Made by a program: the position numbers and the translations under genes
From: Microbacterium sp. LWS13-1.2
GTDB lineage: Bacteria > Actinomycetota > Actinomycetes > Actinomycetales > Microbacteriaceae
Direction of reading: 5' to 3'
DNA: 64,000 bases
Assembly: GCF_040144835.1 (NCBI RefSeq)
Contig: NZ_CP151632.1
Coordinates: forward strand, 1,798,001-1,862,000
In this document: piece after piece, positions 16,900-25,604 of the stretch
Layout: the number at the start of each line of letters is the position of its first letter
How positions within the stretch are numbered: the first letter of the stretch is position 1
The notes under the pieces: model-generated
The model's database searches: none
What the model saw: only the letters and a program-made list of their open reading frames with translations
What the model was told of the DNA's origin: nothing

Positions 16900-18438
16900 T
16901 CAGGGCACCGGGGCGTCGGTGGCCGACGACCGAGAGCCGACTTTGCGGCGCGCCGTCAGGTCGACGATCGACACGATGAACGCGAGTGCGAGGAAGAGCG
17001 CGACGGACAGCATCCCGAACGCGTACGCGTCGTGGTAGACGACCAGCTCGTCGTGCGTGCCGGACTCGCGATAGATGGCCGCGTAGAACAGCGACAGTGC
17101 GACCGCGGTGCCCACGGCCGCGCCGATGCGCTGGCCGAGCTGGCCGACTGAGCCTGCGACGCCGCCTTGCTTGACCGGGATCTCGGCGAGCGTGAGGGTC
17201 TGGTTCGGGGCGATCACGAGGCCGCCGCCGGCGCCGCCGACGGTCATGATCGCGGCCATGATGTAGGGGGTCCATGCGGGCGGGGCATACAGCGCCGTGA
17301 GCATGAGGCCGCCGACGCAGGCGAGCATGGCGACGAGTCCCCACACCACCACGACGCGGCCGTGGCTGCTCACCAGGTTGCCGCCGACCCACGAGGTCAC
17401 GGCGCTCGCGAGCGCGAAGCCGATGGAGACCATTCCCGCGTAGACGGGTTCGAGCCCCAGACCGATCTGCAGGAACAGGGTCGTCACGAGGAACATCGCC
17501 GGCGCCGCGGTGAAGTACGCCGTCTGCAGCAGCGTGCCGTTGCGATACGACGCGATGCGGAACAGCTTGAGCGGGATGAGCGGATTGCGGCCGCGCGCCG
17601 CATAGTGACGCTCCCAGGCGATGAACGCCGAGACGAACAGGGCGAACACCACGAGCAGCCACCAGCGCGCCGGGTTGTCTGTCGGTGCGCCCGTCGTGAA
17701 GAGGAACGGCCACATGAGCGAGACGACGCTCGCGCCGAACAGGAGGACGCCGACGGGATCGAGCTGCACGCGGCGGTGCGATCTCGTACGCGTGTCGGGC
17801 AGCAGCCACAGCGCGAGCGCGATGGCGGCCAGGCAGAGCGGGACGTTCATCCAGAAGATGAGCCGCCAGCCGTCGGTCGGCCCGCCCAGCGCGATGAGCA
17901 GCCCGCCGAGCGTCGGGCCGAACGCCGTCGCGACGCCGATCGTCGCGCCGAACAGCCCGAAGGCCCGAGCGCGCTCCCTGCCCTGGAACAGCTCCTGCGC
18001 CATGCCCAGGACCTGGGGCATCTGGATGCCGGCGGCCACGCCCTGCAGCAGCCGCCCGACGAGCAGCACCTCCGCGGTCGGCGCGAGGGCGCACATCACG
18101 CTCGTGACCGTGTACAGCGAGAGCCCGACGATGAACAGCGTGCGGCGCGAGCGCTGGTCGCCGAGGCGGCCCATCGGGACCAGCACCAGGCCGAACGTGA
18201 GCACGAACCCCGACACGATCAGCTGCAGCTGCGTCGAGGTAGCGCCGAGGACCTCGCCGATCGACGGCAGCGCCACGTTCACCTTCGTCATGTCGAGGAT
18301 CGTGATCGCCGCCACCGAGACGCACACCCAGAACGCGCGCCAGCGGGCGGCGGGCGAGAGCGGGATGACGGCGGTGGTGGGCGGCACGGCGCGGGCCGTG
18401 CTCGTGGTCTTCGTGGTTCTCGACTCGGACTCAGGCAT
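16900..18438 (-). CDS. DHA2-type MFS drug exporter
   Basis: This 512-residue major facilitator has about 14 membrane helices. It has the DHA2 (EmrB/QacA) hallmarks: ITILDMTKVNVALPSIG at helix 1, the motif A loop PMGRLGDQRSRRTLF near residue 85, and GRLLQGVAAGIQMPQ near residue 130. It is probably a proton-driven multidrug or metabolite exporter. A leaderless TAGCCT lies 7 nt upstream of ATG 18438. It is divergent from the nucleosidase-like gene. The substrate is unknown. Confidence 0.9.
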   Translation of the reverse strand: MPESESRTTKTTSTARAVPPTTAVIPLSPAARWRAFWVCVSVAAITILDMTKVNVALPSIGEVLGATSTQLQLIVSGFVLTFGLVLVPMGRLGDQRSRRTLFIVGLSLYTVTSVMCALAPTAEVLLVGRLLQGVAAGIQMPQVLGMAQELFQGRERARAFGLFGATIGVATAFGPTLGGLLIALGGPTDGWRLIFWMNVPLCLAAIALALWLLPDTRTRSHRRVQLDPVGVLLFGASVVSLMWPFLFTTGAPTDNPARWWLLVVFALFVSAFIAWERHYAARGRNPLIPLKLFRIASYRNGTLLQTAYFTAAPAMFLVTTLFLQIGLGLEPVYAGMVSIGFALASAVTSWVGGNLVSSHGRVVVVWGLVAMLACVGGLMLTALYAPPAWTPYIMAAIMTVGGAGGGLVIAPNQTLTLAEIPVKQGGVAGSVGQLGQRIGAAVGTAVALSLFYAAIYRESGTHDELVVYHDAYAFGMLSVALFLALAFIVSIVDLTARRKVGSRSSATDAPVP

Positions 18439-18445
18439 CGTGCCC

Positions 18446-18451
18446 AGGCTA
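18446..18451 (-). promoter_or_regulatory. -10 element of a leaderless promoter (DHA2 exporter)
   Basis: TAGCCT on the complement ends 7 nt before the ATG at 18438. Confidence 0.55.
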
Positions 18452-18524
18452 GCCCCGCTCCCGTTCCCGGCGGGTGGAGCGGGGCATCCGTGTCCCGCTG
18501 GATCCGGCTCGCGCGAAAGCCGGA

Positions 18525-18530
18525 CATGAT
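18525..18530 (+). promoter_or_regulatory. -10 element of a leaderless promoter (nucleosidase-like gene)
   Basis: CATGAT ends 6 nt before the GTG at 18537. This supports the GTG start over the upstream ATG at 18474. Confidence 0.5.
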
Positions 18531-18536
18531 GGGGGT

Positions 18537-19094
18537 GTGAGACTTCTCGTCGCCGCCCTCGCCTCCGAGCTCGTCGCCTTTCCCGACGACCTTCCCGGCT
18601 TCGACCGCCTCGTCACGGGCCCCGGCAAGCTCCAGGCCACCTACGCCCTCACCCGGGCGCTCGACGCCACCGTGTACGACGAGATCGTGGTCGTCGGCAC
18701 CGCCGGGGCGATCGACGCGCGGCTCGACGCAGCCGTCTACGAGATCAGCGCGGCACTGCAGCACGACGTCACCGACATCGACGGCATCGTCGGCCAGCAC
18801 GTGTCGCTGCCGCCGCTCGTCGAACTCGAGGCGGAGGGCGTCACCATCGCCACGGGCGACCACTTCGTCGACGACGCCGAGGCGGTCGCGGTGATCCGGC
18901 CGCTCGGCGCCGGTCTGGTCGACATGGAGACCTACGCGTACATCTGGGTCGCGCAGCAGTTCGGGGTGCCGATCCGCGTGCTCAAGGCGGTGTCGGATCG
19001 CGCGCAGGACGGTGCGATCACCGACTGGCATGCCGCGGTCGCCGCGTGCAGCCACCAGCTGCGCGATCGCATCCGCGCCGAATACGAGGTCTGA
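18537..19094 (+). CDS. 5'-methylthioadenosine/S-adenosylhomocysteine nucleosidase-like protein
   Basis: This 185-residue protein has the purine phosphorylase/MTAN fold: LLVAALASELVAF at the first strand, VVGTAGAID in the glycine-rich loop, ATGDHFVDD, the DMETYA ribose/nucleophile motif (Glu near residue 127) and the VLKAVSDRA segment with the catalytic aspartate. It is shorter than typical Pfs (about 230 residues) because the central region is compact. It probably cleaves adenine from methylthioadenosine, S-adenosylhomocysteine or a related nucleoside. Confidence 0.82.
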   Translation: MRLLVAALASELVAFPDDLPGFDRLVTGPGKLQATYALTRALDATVYDEIVVVGTAGAIDARLDAAVYEISAALQHDVTDIDGIVGQHVSLPPLVELEAEGVTIATGDHFVDDAEAVAVIRPLGAGLVDMETYAYIWVAQQFGVPIRVLKAVSDRAQDGAITDWHAAVAACSHQLRDRIRAEYEV

Positions 19095-19119
19095 TCCCGC
19101 TCCCCCTGGAAGGGATCAG
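19091..19119. terminator. Palindrome containing both convergent stop codons
   Basis: CTGATCCC (19091-19098) and GGGATCAG (19112-19119) pair over a 13-nt loop. Each arm contains the TGA stop of one of the two converging genes, the nucleosidase-like gene and sbcC. It may be a compact bidirectional terminator. Confidence 0.45.
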
Positions 19120-22100
19120 ACGCGGGCGACGTCGTCCTGCCTGATGACGCTCGGGCCGTGGGGCGTCGCCTCGACGGCGAGCTGTGCGGGCAGCTGCTCC
19201 TTCATTGCCGCGACGTGGCTGATGACCCCGACCATGCGGCCGCCCTGCCGCAGCTCGTCCAGGGTGCGCATGGCCAGGTCGAGGGTCTCCTCGTCGAGCG
19301 AGCCGAACCCCTCGTCGACGAACAGCGTGTCGAGGCGCACCCCGCCGGCGCGGGCTGTGACGACCTCGGCGAGACCGAGCGCCAGGGCGAGCGACGCGAG
19401 GAACGTCTCGCCGCCCGACAGCGACTGGGCCGGCCGCGCCTGACCGGTGAAGGCGTCCATGATCTCGAGGCCGAGCCCCGACGCGGCGCCGCGCGCAGCG
19501 CGGGCGTCGGTGTGCTGCAGTCGATACCGGCCCGACGACATGTCGCTCAGCCGCATGTTCGCCGCGGCGACGATCTCTTCGAGTTCGGCGGCGAGCACGA
19601 AGGTCTCGAGGTCCATCTTCATCGTGTTGGGGGCCCGCCCCGCCACGGTGTCCGCGAGCCGGGCGATCGCGGCGGCGTCGGCGGCGCGGGCGGCCACACC
19701 GGCGTACGCGTCGTCGATCTGCAGCGCCAGGTCGCGCAGGCGTTCGACGGCGGTGTGCGCATCGCGCTCGGCGCGGAGCGCCGCGGTGCGTGCGGCGTCG
19801 GCGGCGTCGAGCGCGGCACGCGACGCCGCGGTGTCGACGGGCCCGGCGGGCGCACCGGCGAGCTCCAGCTCGAGCTCGAGCACCCGCGCACGCGTCACGG
19901 CGAGCTGGGTGTCGTGCGACGAGATCCGTTCGGCCAGCGCCTCCATGTCGGCGGGCTTCAGAAGGGCGGCGGTCGCTTCCGCCGCGTCGGCGAAGACGGA
20001 TGCCGCGATCCGTTCGTCCGCATCGGTTCGCGCCTGGACGGCCCGGGTCGCCGCCCGCTCGGCGTCGGCGCGCGCGTCGGCGGCGGCTCTTGCCGCGTCG
20101 CGGAGGGCGGTCACGTGCGCCACCCGCTCGGCGACGCTGGCATACTCGCCGCGCGCGGCACCCGCTGCCTGACGCGCGGCGTCGACCGTCGCGGTGAGCG
20201 CCGCAATGCGGGTGCGCGCCGCGACGAGAAGATCGACGAGGCCGGTGCGCGAGGCCTCGGCGTCGGCGTCGAGCGCTGCGAGCTCGGCATGACGCGCGGC
20301 GAGGGCATCACGTCGCGCCACCGCGCGCTCGGCATCGGCGAACTCCTCGGTCGCCGCGGCGAGCTGCGTGCGCAGCACCTCGACGGTCTGTCCACCGGCG
20401 CGCGCCGCGGCCTCGGCATGGCGCTCTCGCGCCGCCTTCGCGGCATCCGACGCGCGGCGCTCGTCACGTGCCGTCGCGTCGCGCTCGACCTCGGCTGCGG
20501 CGAGCATCTCGTCGGTGACCGGTTCGTCGGCCGGCTCGGCGGGCGAGGGATGCGCGGTCGAGCCGCAGACCGCGCACGGCTCGCCGTCGACCAGCGTCGT
20601 CGCGAGCTCGCCGGCGTACCCATCCAGCCGACGCTGCAGCAGCCGGGCGACGGCCGCCGCTGCCGTCGCGGCGGCAGCGGCCGCGTCTCGGTGCGAGATC
20701 TCGGCCTCCCGCTGCGCTGCGGCGAGCCGCGCCGCCTCCTCGGCCGCGGCGAGCCGGCTCGCCGTCTCCTCCTGTCGCGACCGCGCGGGGTCGCGCCGCG
20801 CTGCGGCTTCGCGCTCCGCCTCGAGCTCCGCGTCCAGCCGGGCCAGCTCGGCGGGCACCTGGGCACGCTGCGCGTCGAGGGCGACGATGTCGGTCTCGAG
20901 CCGCGTCGCCTCGGTCGAGGCATCCCTCACCTGCGCCTCGCCCTGGACGAGGGCGGCCTCGTGCGTGAGCGCCGCGGTCCACACCGCGAGGTCGCCGGTG
21001 AGGCGCTCCACCAGTTCGGCGAGGTCGGCGACGACCTCCTCCCCGCTGCCAGCGGCGACACGCTGCCACGCAGCCTCGGCCGAGGCGACGGCGGCATTGC
21101 TCGTCGCGGCCGCGTCGTCCGCGGCCAGCGCGGCTTCGAGCGGCGCCCGCAGCACCTCGGCCGCGCGGGCATGCTGCAGCCGACGACGGTCGACGGCGAT
21201 CTGCGCCCCGGCCTCCTCGAGCACCGTGAGGCGTTCGTGTGCGCGGCCGAGCTCCTGCTGGGCCTTCGCCAGGGCGACCCGCTCTGCGTGCGCGGCCTCG
21301 GCGACTGCACGGGTGTCGTCGGCGGCCGCACGCTCGTGCGCGAGCGTGTCGAGGCGGTACAGGGCGCGCTGCTCGCCGAGCTCGACCGCGGCACGGCGGG
21401 CCGTCAGGTCGACCGGCGGCGCCTCGACCCGCTCCGCTGCGACGGGCTCCTGCGCCGCGATGAGGCGCTCCGCCTGGTCGAGCAGGGTGCGCGCCCGTTC
21501 GCCGAGCGCGTCGAGCTCGTGCTGCGCAGCTTTGCTGCGCTCCCCCAGCTCGCGCGCGTACTCCTCGTAGCGCCGGGTCCCGAAGAGCGCCCGCAGCAGC
21601 GACTGGCGCTCGGCGCCGGAGGCGAGCAGGAAGCGCGAGAACCGGTTCTGGGCGAGCAGGATGACCTGCTGGAACTGCTGGGCATTGAGCCCCAGCACCT
21701 CGTCGAGCAGCAAGCCGACGTCGCGGGGTTTGCCGGCTCGGCCGACCCAGACGCCGTCGACGAGCTCTTCCAGCTCGGCGCGCGTGGGCTCGGTCGTGAG
21801 TCCCCCGCCGCGGCGCGACGGCCGCTGGTACTCCGGGGCTCGGGTCACCCGCCAGCGACGGTCGCCGACGGTGAACTCCAGACGCACCTCGGTCGGGTCC
21901 TCCGGATCGCAGTGGTCGCTGCGCAGCCGCTTGTCGCCCGACTCGTAGCGGGGAACACTGCCGTACAGCGCGAAGCAGACGCCGTCCAGGATGCTCGACT
22001 TGCCGGCCCCCGTGCGGCCGGCGATCAGGAAGATGCCGTCGCGCTCGAACGCCTCGAAGTCGACGCTCTGCCGCTCACGGAACGGCCCGAAGCCGGTGAG

Positions 22101-22121
22101 CTCGAGGTGGTGCAGCCTCAC
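19116..22121 (-). CDS. sbcC: Exonuclease subunit SbcC (SMC-type ATPase)
   Basis: This 1001-residue protein is the ATPase and coiled-coil subunit of the SbcCD (Rad50/Mre11-like) nuclease, which opens hairpins and processes DNA ends. Walker A (GRTGAGKSSILDG) is near residue 35. Long alanine- and glutamate-rich coiled coils flank a zinc hook CAVC near residue 517. The signature LSGGETFLASLALALGL and Walker B LDTLFVDEGFGSLDEE lie near the C-terminus. The GTG start overlaps the sbcD stop by 4 nt (GTGA), so the two are coupled and share the damage-type promoter upstream of sbcD. Confidence 0.95.
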   Translation of the reverse strand: MRLHHLELTGFGPFRERQSVDFEAFERDGIFLIAGRTGAGKSSILDGVCFALYGSVPRYESGDKRLRSDHCDPEDPTEVRLEFTVGDRRWRVTRAPEYQRPSRRGGGLTTEPTRAELEELVDGVWVGRAGKPRDVGLLLDEVLGLNAQQFQQVILLAQNRFSRFLLASGAERQSLLRALFGTRRYEEYARELGERSKAAQHELDALGERARTLLDQAERLIAAQEPVAAERVEAPPVDLTARRAAVELGEQRALYRLDTLAHERAAADDTRAVAEAAHAERVALAKAQQELGRAHERLTVLEEAGAQIAVDRRRLQHARAAEVLRAPLEAALAADDAAATSNAAVASAEAAWQRVAAGSGEEVVADLAELVERLTGDLAVWTAALTHEAALVQGEAQVRDASTEATRLETDIVALDAQRAQVPAELARLDAELEAEREAAARRDPARSRQEETASRLAAAEEAARLAAAQREAEISHRDAAAAAATAAAAVARLLQRRLDGYAGELATTLVDGEPCAVCGSTAHPSPAEPADEPVTDEMLAAAEVERDATARDERRASDAAKAARERHAEAAARAGGQTVEVLRTQLAAATEEFADAERAVARRDALAARHAELAALDADAEASRTGLVDLLVAARTRIAALTATVDAARQAAGAARGEYASVAERVAHVTALRDAARAAADARADAERAATRAVQARTDADERIAASVFADAAEATAALLKPADMEALAERISSHDTQLAVTRARVLELELELAGAPAGPVDTAASRAALDAADAARTAALRAERDAHTAVERLRDLALQIDDAYAGVAARAADAAAIARLADTVAGRAPNTMKMDLETFVLAAELEEIVAAANMRLSDMSSGRYRLQHTDARAARGAASGLGLEIMDAFTGQARPAQSLSGGETFLASLALALGLAEVVTARAGGVRLDTLFVDEGFGSLDEETLDLAMRTLDELRQGGRMVGVISHVAAMKEQLPAQLAVEATPHGPSVIRQDDVARV

Positions 22122-23278
22122 GCCGTGGCCTCCACGCGGGTGCGCTCGTCCAGCAGCTCGCCGACGAGCTCCGCCTCCCGCGCCGAGGCACCCTCCCCGT
22201 CGCGGACGTGGGCGAGGAAGGCGTCGACGAGCTCGGCCTCGTTGCGCGCGGTCCGCACGCGCTGGGCGTAGGTGCGCGCGTCGTCGGTGCGGGCTGCCAC
22301 CGGCGCGTGGCGGACCTCGGCGCAGTGCGGGAACCGTGCGAGCAGCCGGCGCATCGGGTCGCGCTGCGGCAGCGGGTCTGTGTACTCGGCGCGCACCCAG
22401 TCCCCGGCGTGACCGGCGAAGCGCTCGTCGGCGAGCAGCTCGTCGAGCGTCGCCGTCAGTGTCACGAGGGCGCGGGGCACCGGCAGCGGCAGCCACTCCA
22501 CAGCGGCCTCGTCGGCGGCGAGACCGTCGGCGTCGAGCTCGATGAGCCATGATCCGCGGGGCTTGTGCCCCTCGTCGAAGCTGTAGTGCAGGGGTGCGCC
22601 GGCATACCGGACGCGCGGCGAGAGCTGCTGGCGGCCGTGGATGTGACCGAGCGCCATGTAGTCGACGCCGTCGAAGGCCGACAGCGGCACGATGTCGAGC
22701 CCGCCCTGCTGGATGTCGCGCTCGAGGTGCGGCGTCGGCTCCACGCCGGCGGCGAAGCAGTGCGCGACCGCGATCGACCGCCCCCCGCGGCGTGCCACGT
22801 CCGCGCGCACGAGGTCCATCGCGTGCGTCAGTACGTCGGCCTGGGTGCGCACCCCCGGCCAGACGGTGCGCAGCAGCACCGGCTCGAGATAGGGGATGCC
22901 GTACACGTGGACGGGTCCGTGCTCGTCCGTGACGGTGACCGGCGTCCCCACGGTCGCGGGTTCGGTGATCACGTGCACACCGTCGCGCAGCAGCCCGGAC
23001 TGGAACCCCAGTCGCGCGGCGGAGTCGTGGTTGCCGCTCGTGACGACCACCGTCGCGCCCGAGTCGGCGAGGCCCCGCAGCGTTTCGGAGAGGAGCGTGT
23101 AGGCGCCCGCGGCTGGGGTCGCGGAGTCGAACACGTCGCCCGCGACGATCACGAGGTCGACCCGATGCTCGCGCACTTGCTGGACGAGGGCATCGAGCAC
23201 ACTGCGCAGCGCATCGAGCGTGGCGTGGCCGTGGAACGACCGCCCGATGTGCCAGTCCGAGGTATGCAGGATCCGCAT
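22118..23278 (-). CDS. sbcD: Exonuclease subunit SbcD (Mre11-like)
   Basis: This 386-residue calcineurin-like phosphoesterase is the nuclease subunit partnering SbcC. Metal-site motifs are complete: HTSDWHIGRSFHG, VIVAGDVFDS, VVTSGNHDSAARL and YMALGHIHGRQ. The C-terminal capping region is present. ATG 23278 was chosen because a TACCGT -10 lies 6 nt upstream, making the transcript leaderless; the in-frame GTG at 23284 would overlap that spacing. Transcribed first in an sbcDC operon, divergently from the NUDIX gene. Confidence 0.95.
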   Translation of the reverse strand: MRILHTSDWHIGRSFHGHATLDALRSVLDALVQQVREHRVDLVIVAGDVFDSATPAAGAYTLLSETLRGLADSGATVVVTSGNHDSAARLGFQSGLLRDGVHVITEPATVGTPVTVTDEHGPVHVYGIPYLEPVLLRTVWPGVRTQADVLTHAMDLVRADVARRGGRSIAVAHCFAAGVEPTPHLERDIQQGGLDIVPLSAFDGVDYMALGHIHGRQQLSPRVRYAGAPLHYSFDEGHKPRGSWLIELDADGLAADEAAVEWLPLPVPRALVTLTATLDELLADERFAGHAGDWVRAEYTDPLPQRDPMRRLLARFPHCAEVRHAPVAARTDDARTYAQRVRTARNEAELVDAFLAHVRDGEGASAREAELVGELLDERTRVEATA

Positions 23279-23284
23279 GCTCAC

Positions 23285-23306
23285 ACGGTACGTTCGGCCC
23301 CTGACA
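23285..23306 (-). promoter_or_regulatory. RecA-NDp/PafBC-like promoter of sbcDC
   Basis: On the complement, TGTCAGGG is followed after 8 nt by TACCGT, then 6 nt and the ATG. TGTCRG, the N8 spacing and TAnnnT all agree with the damage-inducible promoter model, and sbcDC is a DNA-repair operon. Confidence 0.55.
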
Positions 23307-23372
23307 TCCGCGGCGAGGCAGGCCGCGCGGCGGCGAACCGCAGCGTTCCCGATCGCCCGGCCGGCGTGCGCG

Positions 23373-23378
23373 TACCCT
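23373..23378 (+). promoter_or_regulatory. -10 element of a leaderless promoter (NUDIX gene)
   Basis: TACCCT ends 6 nt before the ATG at 23385. Confidence 0.5.
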
Positions 23379-23384
23379 CGATCC

Positions 23385-23858
23385 ATGTCCTTGCCCGAGG
23401 TCTGCGTCGTCTATCTGCTGCGACGCGGTCCGGCGGGCGCCGAGGTGCTCCTGGGCGACAAGCGCACCGGGCTCGGTCAGGGCAGGATCGTCGGCATCGG
23501 CGGCAAGCTCGACCCGGGTGAGTCCGCCGAGGAGGCCGCCGTGCGCGAGGTCATGGAAGAGGTCGGCGTGCGGGTGGCGGCATCCGATCTGCACCTCGCC
23601 GGCACGATCGACTACCACTTCCCCACCCGGCCCGCGTGGTCGCAGCGCTCGACGGTGTTCGTGTGCCGGCGGTGGGTCGGCGATCCCGTCGAGACCGACG
23701 AGATCACGCCGCGCTGGTACGCGCTGGACGCGGTGCCGTATCGGCGCATGTGGGACGATGCATCGCGGTGGCTGCCGGGCGTGCTGCGCGGCGGTGCGGT
23801 CGACGCCCGCTTCACCTTCGGCGCCGACCTGTCGACCGTGGTGCTGAGCGCGGAGTGA
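23385..23858 (+). CDS. NUDIX hydrolase (8-oxo-dGTP diphosphatase-like)
   Basis: This 157-residue protein has a full NUDIX box, GKLDPGESAEEAAVREVMEE plus VGV, near residues 42-64, binding the metal that activates water for pyrophosphate cleavage. VCVVYLLRR at the N-terminus and the RRMWDDASRWLP segment resemble MutT/MTH1-type 8-oxo-dGTP diphosphatases, which clean the nucleotide pool of oxidised dGTP. The divergent position next to sbcDC fits a genome-maintenance role, but the exact substrate is inference. Confidence 0.9.
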   Translation: MSLPEVCVVYLLRRGPAGAEVLLGDKRTGLGQGRIVGIGGKLDPGESAEEAAVREVMEEVGVRVAASDLHLAGTIDYHFPTRPAWSQRSTVFVCRRWVGDPVETDEITPRWYALDAVPYRRMWDDASRWLPGVLRGGAVDARFTFGADLSTVVLSAE

Positions 23859-23966
23859 GGACCAGCGGGCGCCCGATACGGGGCGCCGCGGCGCAGCGCG
23901 GGCCGCTGCGCTCATGTGCCGGCCGCACGTCGGCGGGGCACCCACCCACCGAGGCCGTGTTCGACG

Positions 23967-23972
23967 TATCGT
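23967..23972 (+). promoter_or_regulatory. -10 element of a near-leaderless promoter (hypothetical gene)
   Basis: TATCGT ends 5 nt before the ATG at 23978. Confidence 0.4.
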
Positions 23973-23977
23973 GAGAC

Positions 23978-24538
23978 ATGGCGCACAACGCAGACACCGC
24001 ACCCCGGTCCACCGTCGTGGCGCTCGTCGGTGCCGACAGCGACGAACTGCTGACGGGCCTGGCCGACGTTCCCGCCCTCGTCGCGCTGTCGCTGCGCGAG
24101 ACGCAGCCCGCCGTCGCGGCGCACCTGGTCGCCTCGGTGTCCACCCCCTACGTGGTGCACGACGCCGATCCGCTCGAGCACGTCGCCGCCGCATGGGTGG
24201 AGCTGTACGAGGAGCGCTGCACCCTCGGCTCGCTCGAGACCGAGGTCGACGTGCTGCTGTCGCTGTTCGAGTCGGGCGAGGCGGTCATGCCGGACTACTA
24301 CCTGGTGGCCGGGCCCGAGGCGATCGAGGGCACCTGGCGGCACTGGTGGCTCGGCGCCTTGGCTCATCACGCGCCGTCCCGGGTGCTGCCGGTCGAGGCC
24401 TCCGGCTCGGCGCTGCGGGCACGTCTGCGGTCCCTCCCGGCGTCGCGGCCGTGGCCGGAGCCGTCGGCGTGGCTCCCGCGCGTGCACTTCGACATCCCGG
24501 ACCGCGTCGGACTGCGCGATCAGCCGGGCACCGCCTGA
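23978..24538 (+). CDS. Hypothetical protein, unrecognised
   Basis: I do not recognise this 186-residue protein. It has no signal peptide or membrane segment and appears to be a soluble alpha/beta protein: a hydrophobic strand STVVALVGADS at the start, helices around residues 25-75, an acidic middle, and a tryptophan-rich region GTWRHWWLGALAHHAPSRVLP near residue 117. Coding bias matches neighbours. Its stop is 1 nt before the GTG of the following hydrolase gene, so the two are almost certainly one operon. Confidence 0.75.
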   Translation: MAHNADTAPRSTVVALVGADSDELLTGLADVPALVALSLRETQPAVAAHLVASVSTPYVVHDADPLEHVAAAWVELYEERCTLGSLETEVDVLLSLFESGEAVMPDYYLVAGPEAIEGTWRHWWLGALAHHAPSRVLPVEASGSALRARLRSLPASRPWPEPSAWLPRVHFDIPDRVGLRDQPGTA

Positions 24539-24539
24539 C

Positions 24540-25271
24540 GTGCACAGGGTCGAGGAGTTCTCGCACGCCGGCGCGACGTTGATCGCCGAGCGCCGCGGTC
24601 ACGGCGAGCGCGTGTACCTGCTCGTCCACGGCATCGGCATGGGACGCGCCGTCTTCGCGGACCTCGCCCGCCATCTGGGCGACGGCGAGGTGATCGCCCT
24701 GGACCTGCCCGGCTACGGCGAGGCGCCCGAGCCCGCACGCGTGCTCACCATCGAGCGCATGGCCGATCTCGTGGCCGCCTATCTCCGCGAGCGGGTCGAC
24801 GTCCCCGCCGTCGTGGTGGGGCATTCGATGGGCGCGCAGATCGCGCTCGAGATCGCGGTGCGCCATCCCCCGGTCGTCGACCGCATCGTTCTCGTCGGCC
24901 CCACCGTGGATCCCGCGGCCCGCACGGCGCCGAGACAGCTGTGGCGGCTGCTCCGCGACATCGCCGTCGAGAGTCCCCGCGTGATCGCTGCCGGCGCGCG
25001 CGAGTACGTCCACGCGGGCCCGCGGATCCGCGCGAAGTTCCGCGCCATGCTCGCTCACCGTCCCGAGGACGTCCTCGCCCGCGCGCACGCGCCGGCGCTC
25101 GTCCTGCGCGGCGAGGACGACCCGGTGGCCCCGCCGGACTGGTGCGCCCGCGTCGCGGCGACGCTCCCCGACGGGCGCCTGGCGGAGGTGCCCGACCACG
25201 GTCACGAGACGATGATCCGGGATGCCGCGCCCGCCGCCCGCCTCATCCGGACGTTCGCCGGAGAGGCCTGA
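24540..25271 (+). CDS. Alpha/beta hydrolase
   Basis: This 243-residue alpha/beta hydrolase has LLVHGIGMGRAVF at the oxyanion region, the DLPGYGEAP strand, the nucleophile elbow VVGHSMGAQIALE near residue 94, an acid in RGEDDPVAPPD and the histidine in PDHGHETMI. All catalytic parts are present and no export signal is seen. It lies 1 nt after an unrecognised gene, suggesting they are translated together. The substrate is unknown. Confidence 0.9.
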   Translation: MHRVEEFSHAGATLIAERRGHGERVYLLVHGIGMGRAVFADLARHLGDGEVIALDLPGYGEAPEPARVLTIERMADLVAAYLRERVDVPAVVVGHSMGAQIALEIAVRHPPVVDRIVLVGPTVDPAARTAPRQLWRLLRDIAVESPRVIAAGAREYVHAGPRIRAKFRAMLAHRPEDVLARAHAPALVLRGEDDPVAPPDWCARVAATLPDGRLAEVPDHGHETMIRDAAPAARLIRTFAGEA

Positions 25272-25331
25272 GCGCTGTCGCCGGACCGCCGCACTGCGAC
25301 GGATTCCTGCCATCCGGCCGCGACCCGGCAA

Positions 25332-25353
25332 TGTCGGAGCCCCCGCGTAGGTT
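25332..25353 (+). promoter_or_regulatory. RecA-NDp/PafBC-like promoter of the 72-residue gene
   Basis: TGTCGGAG, 8 nt, then TAGGTT. The spacing matches the damage-promoter model; a 20-odd nt leader with GGAGGA follows. Confidence 0.45.
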
Positions 25354-25381
25354 GACTCTGTCGGAACCAACGGAGGAAACC

Positions 25382-25600
25382 ATGTTCGCTGTATACGCCG
25401 CCGAACAGCAGTACCGCCACGACACCTGGACGCGGGAACGCGAGCACGCGATCCTCGCCACGATTCGCGAGCGGAAGATGACCGCCACGCACCGGACGCC
25501 GTCGGCCCCTGTCGCCGCGCGCCCCGCGCGGGTCGCCTGGCCGCGGCCGATCGGACTGCACGCGGCCGAAGAGTGCACCACCGTGTGCGCGGTCGCCTAG
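25382..25600 (+). CDS. Small hypothetical protein
   Basis: This 72-residue protein belongs to no family I recognise. The first half is probably helical and charged (YAAEQQYRHDTWTREREHAI), the second half is proline- and alanine-rich, and it ends with a Cys-containing tail ECTTVC. GGAGGA lies 4 nt upstream of the ATG and a good promoter precedes it, so expression is likely. If the promoter is damage-induced, it could be a small stress protein; this is only inference. Confidence 0.7.
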   Translation: MFAVYAAEQQYRHDTWTREREHAILATIRERKMTATHRTPSAPVAARPARVAWPRPIGLHAAEECTTVCAVA

Positions 25601-25604
25601 ATCG

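Noticed and set aside
19158..22271. 1037-codon forward frame antisense to sbcC
   Set aside because: SbcC has all the expected motifs on the other strand; the forward frame is a codon-bias shadow.
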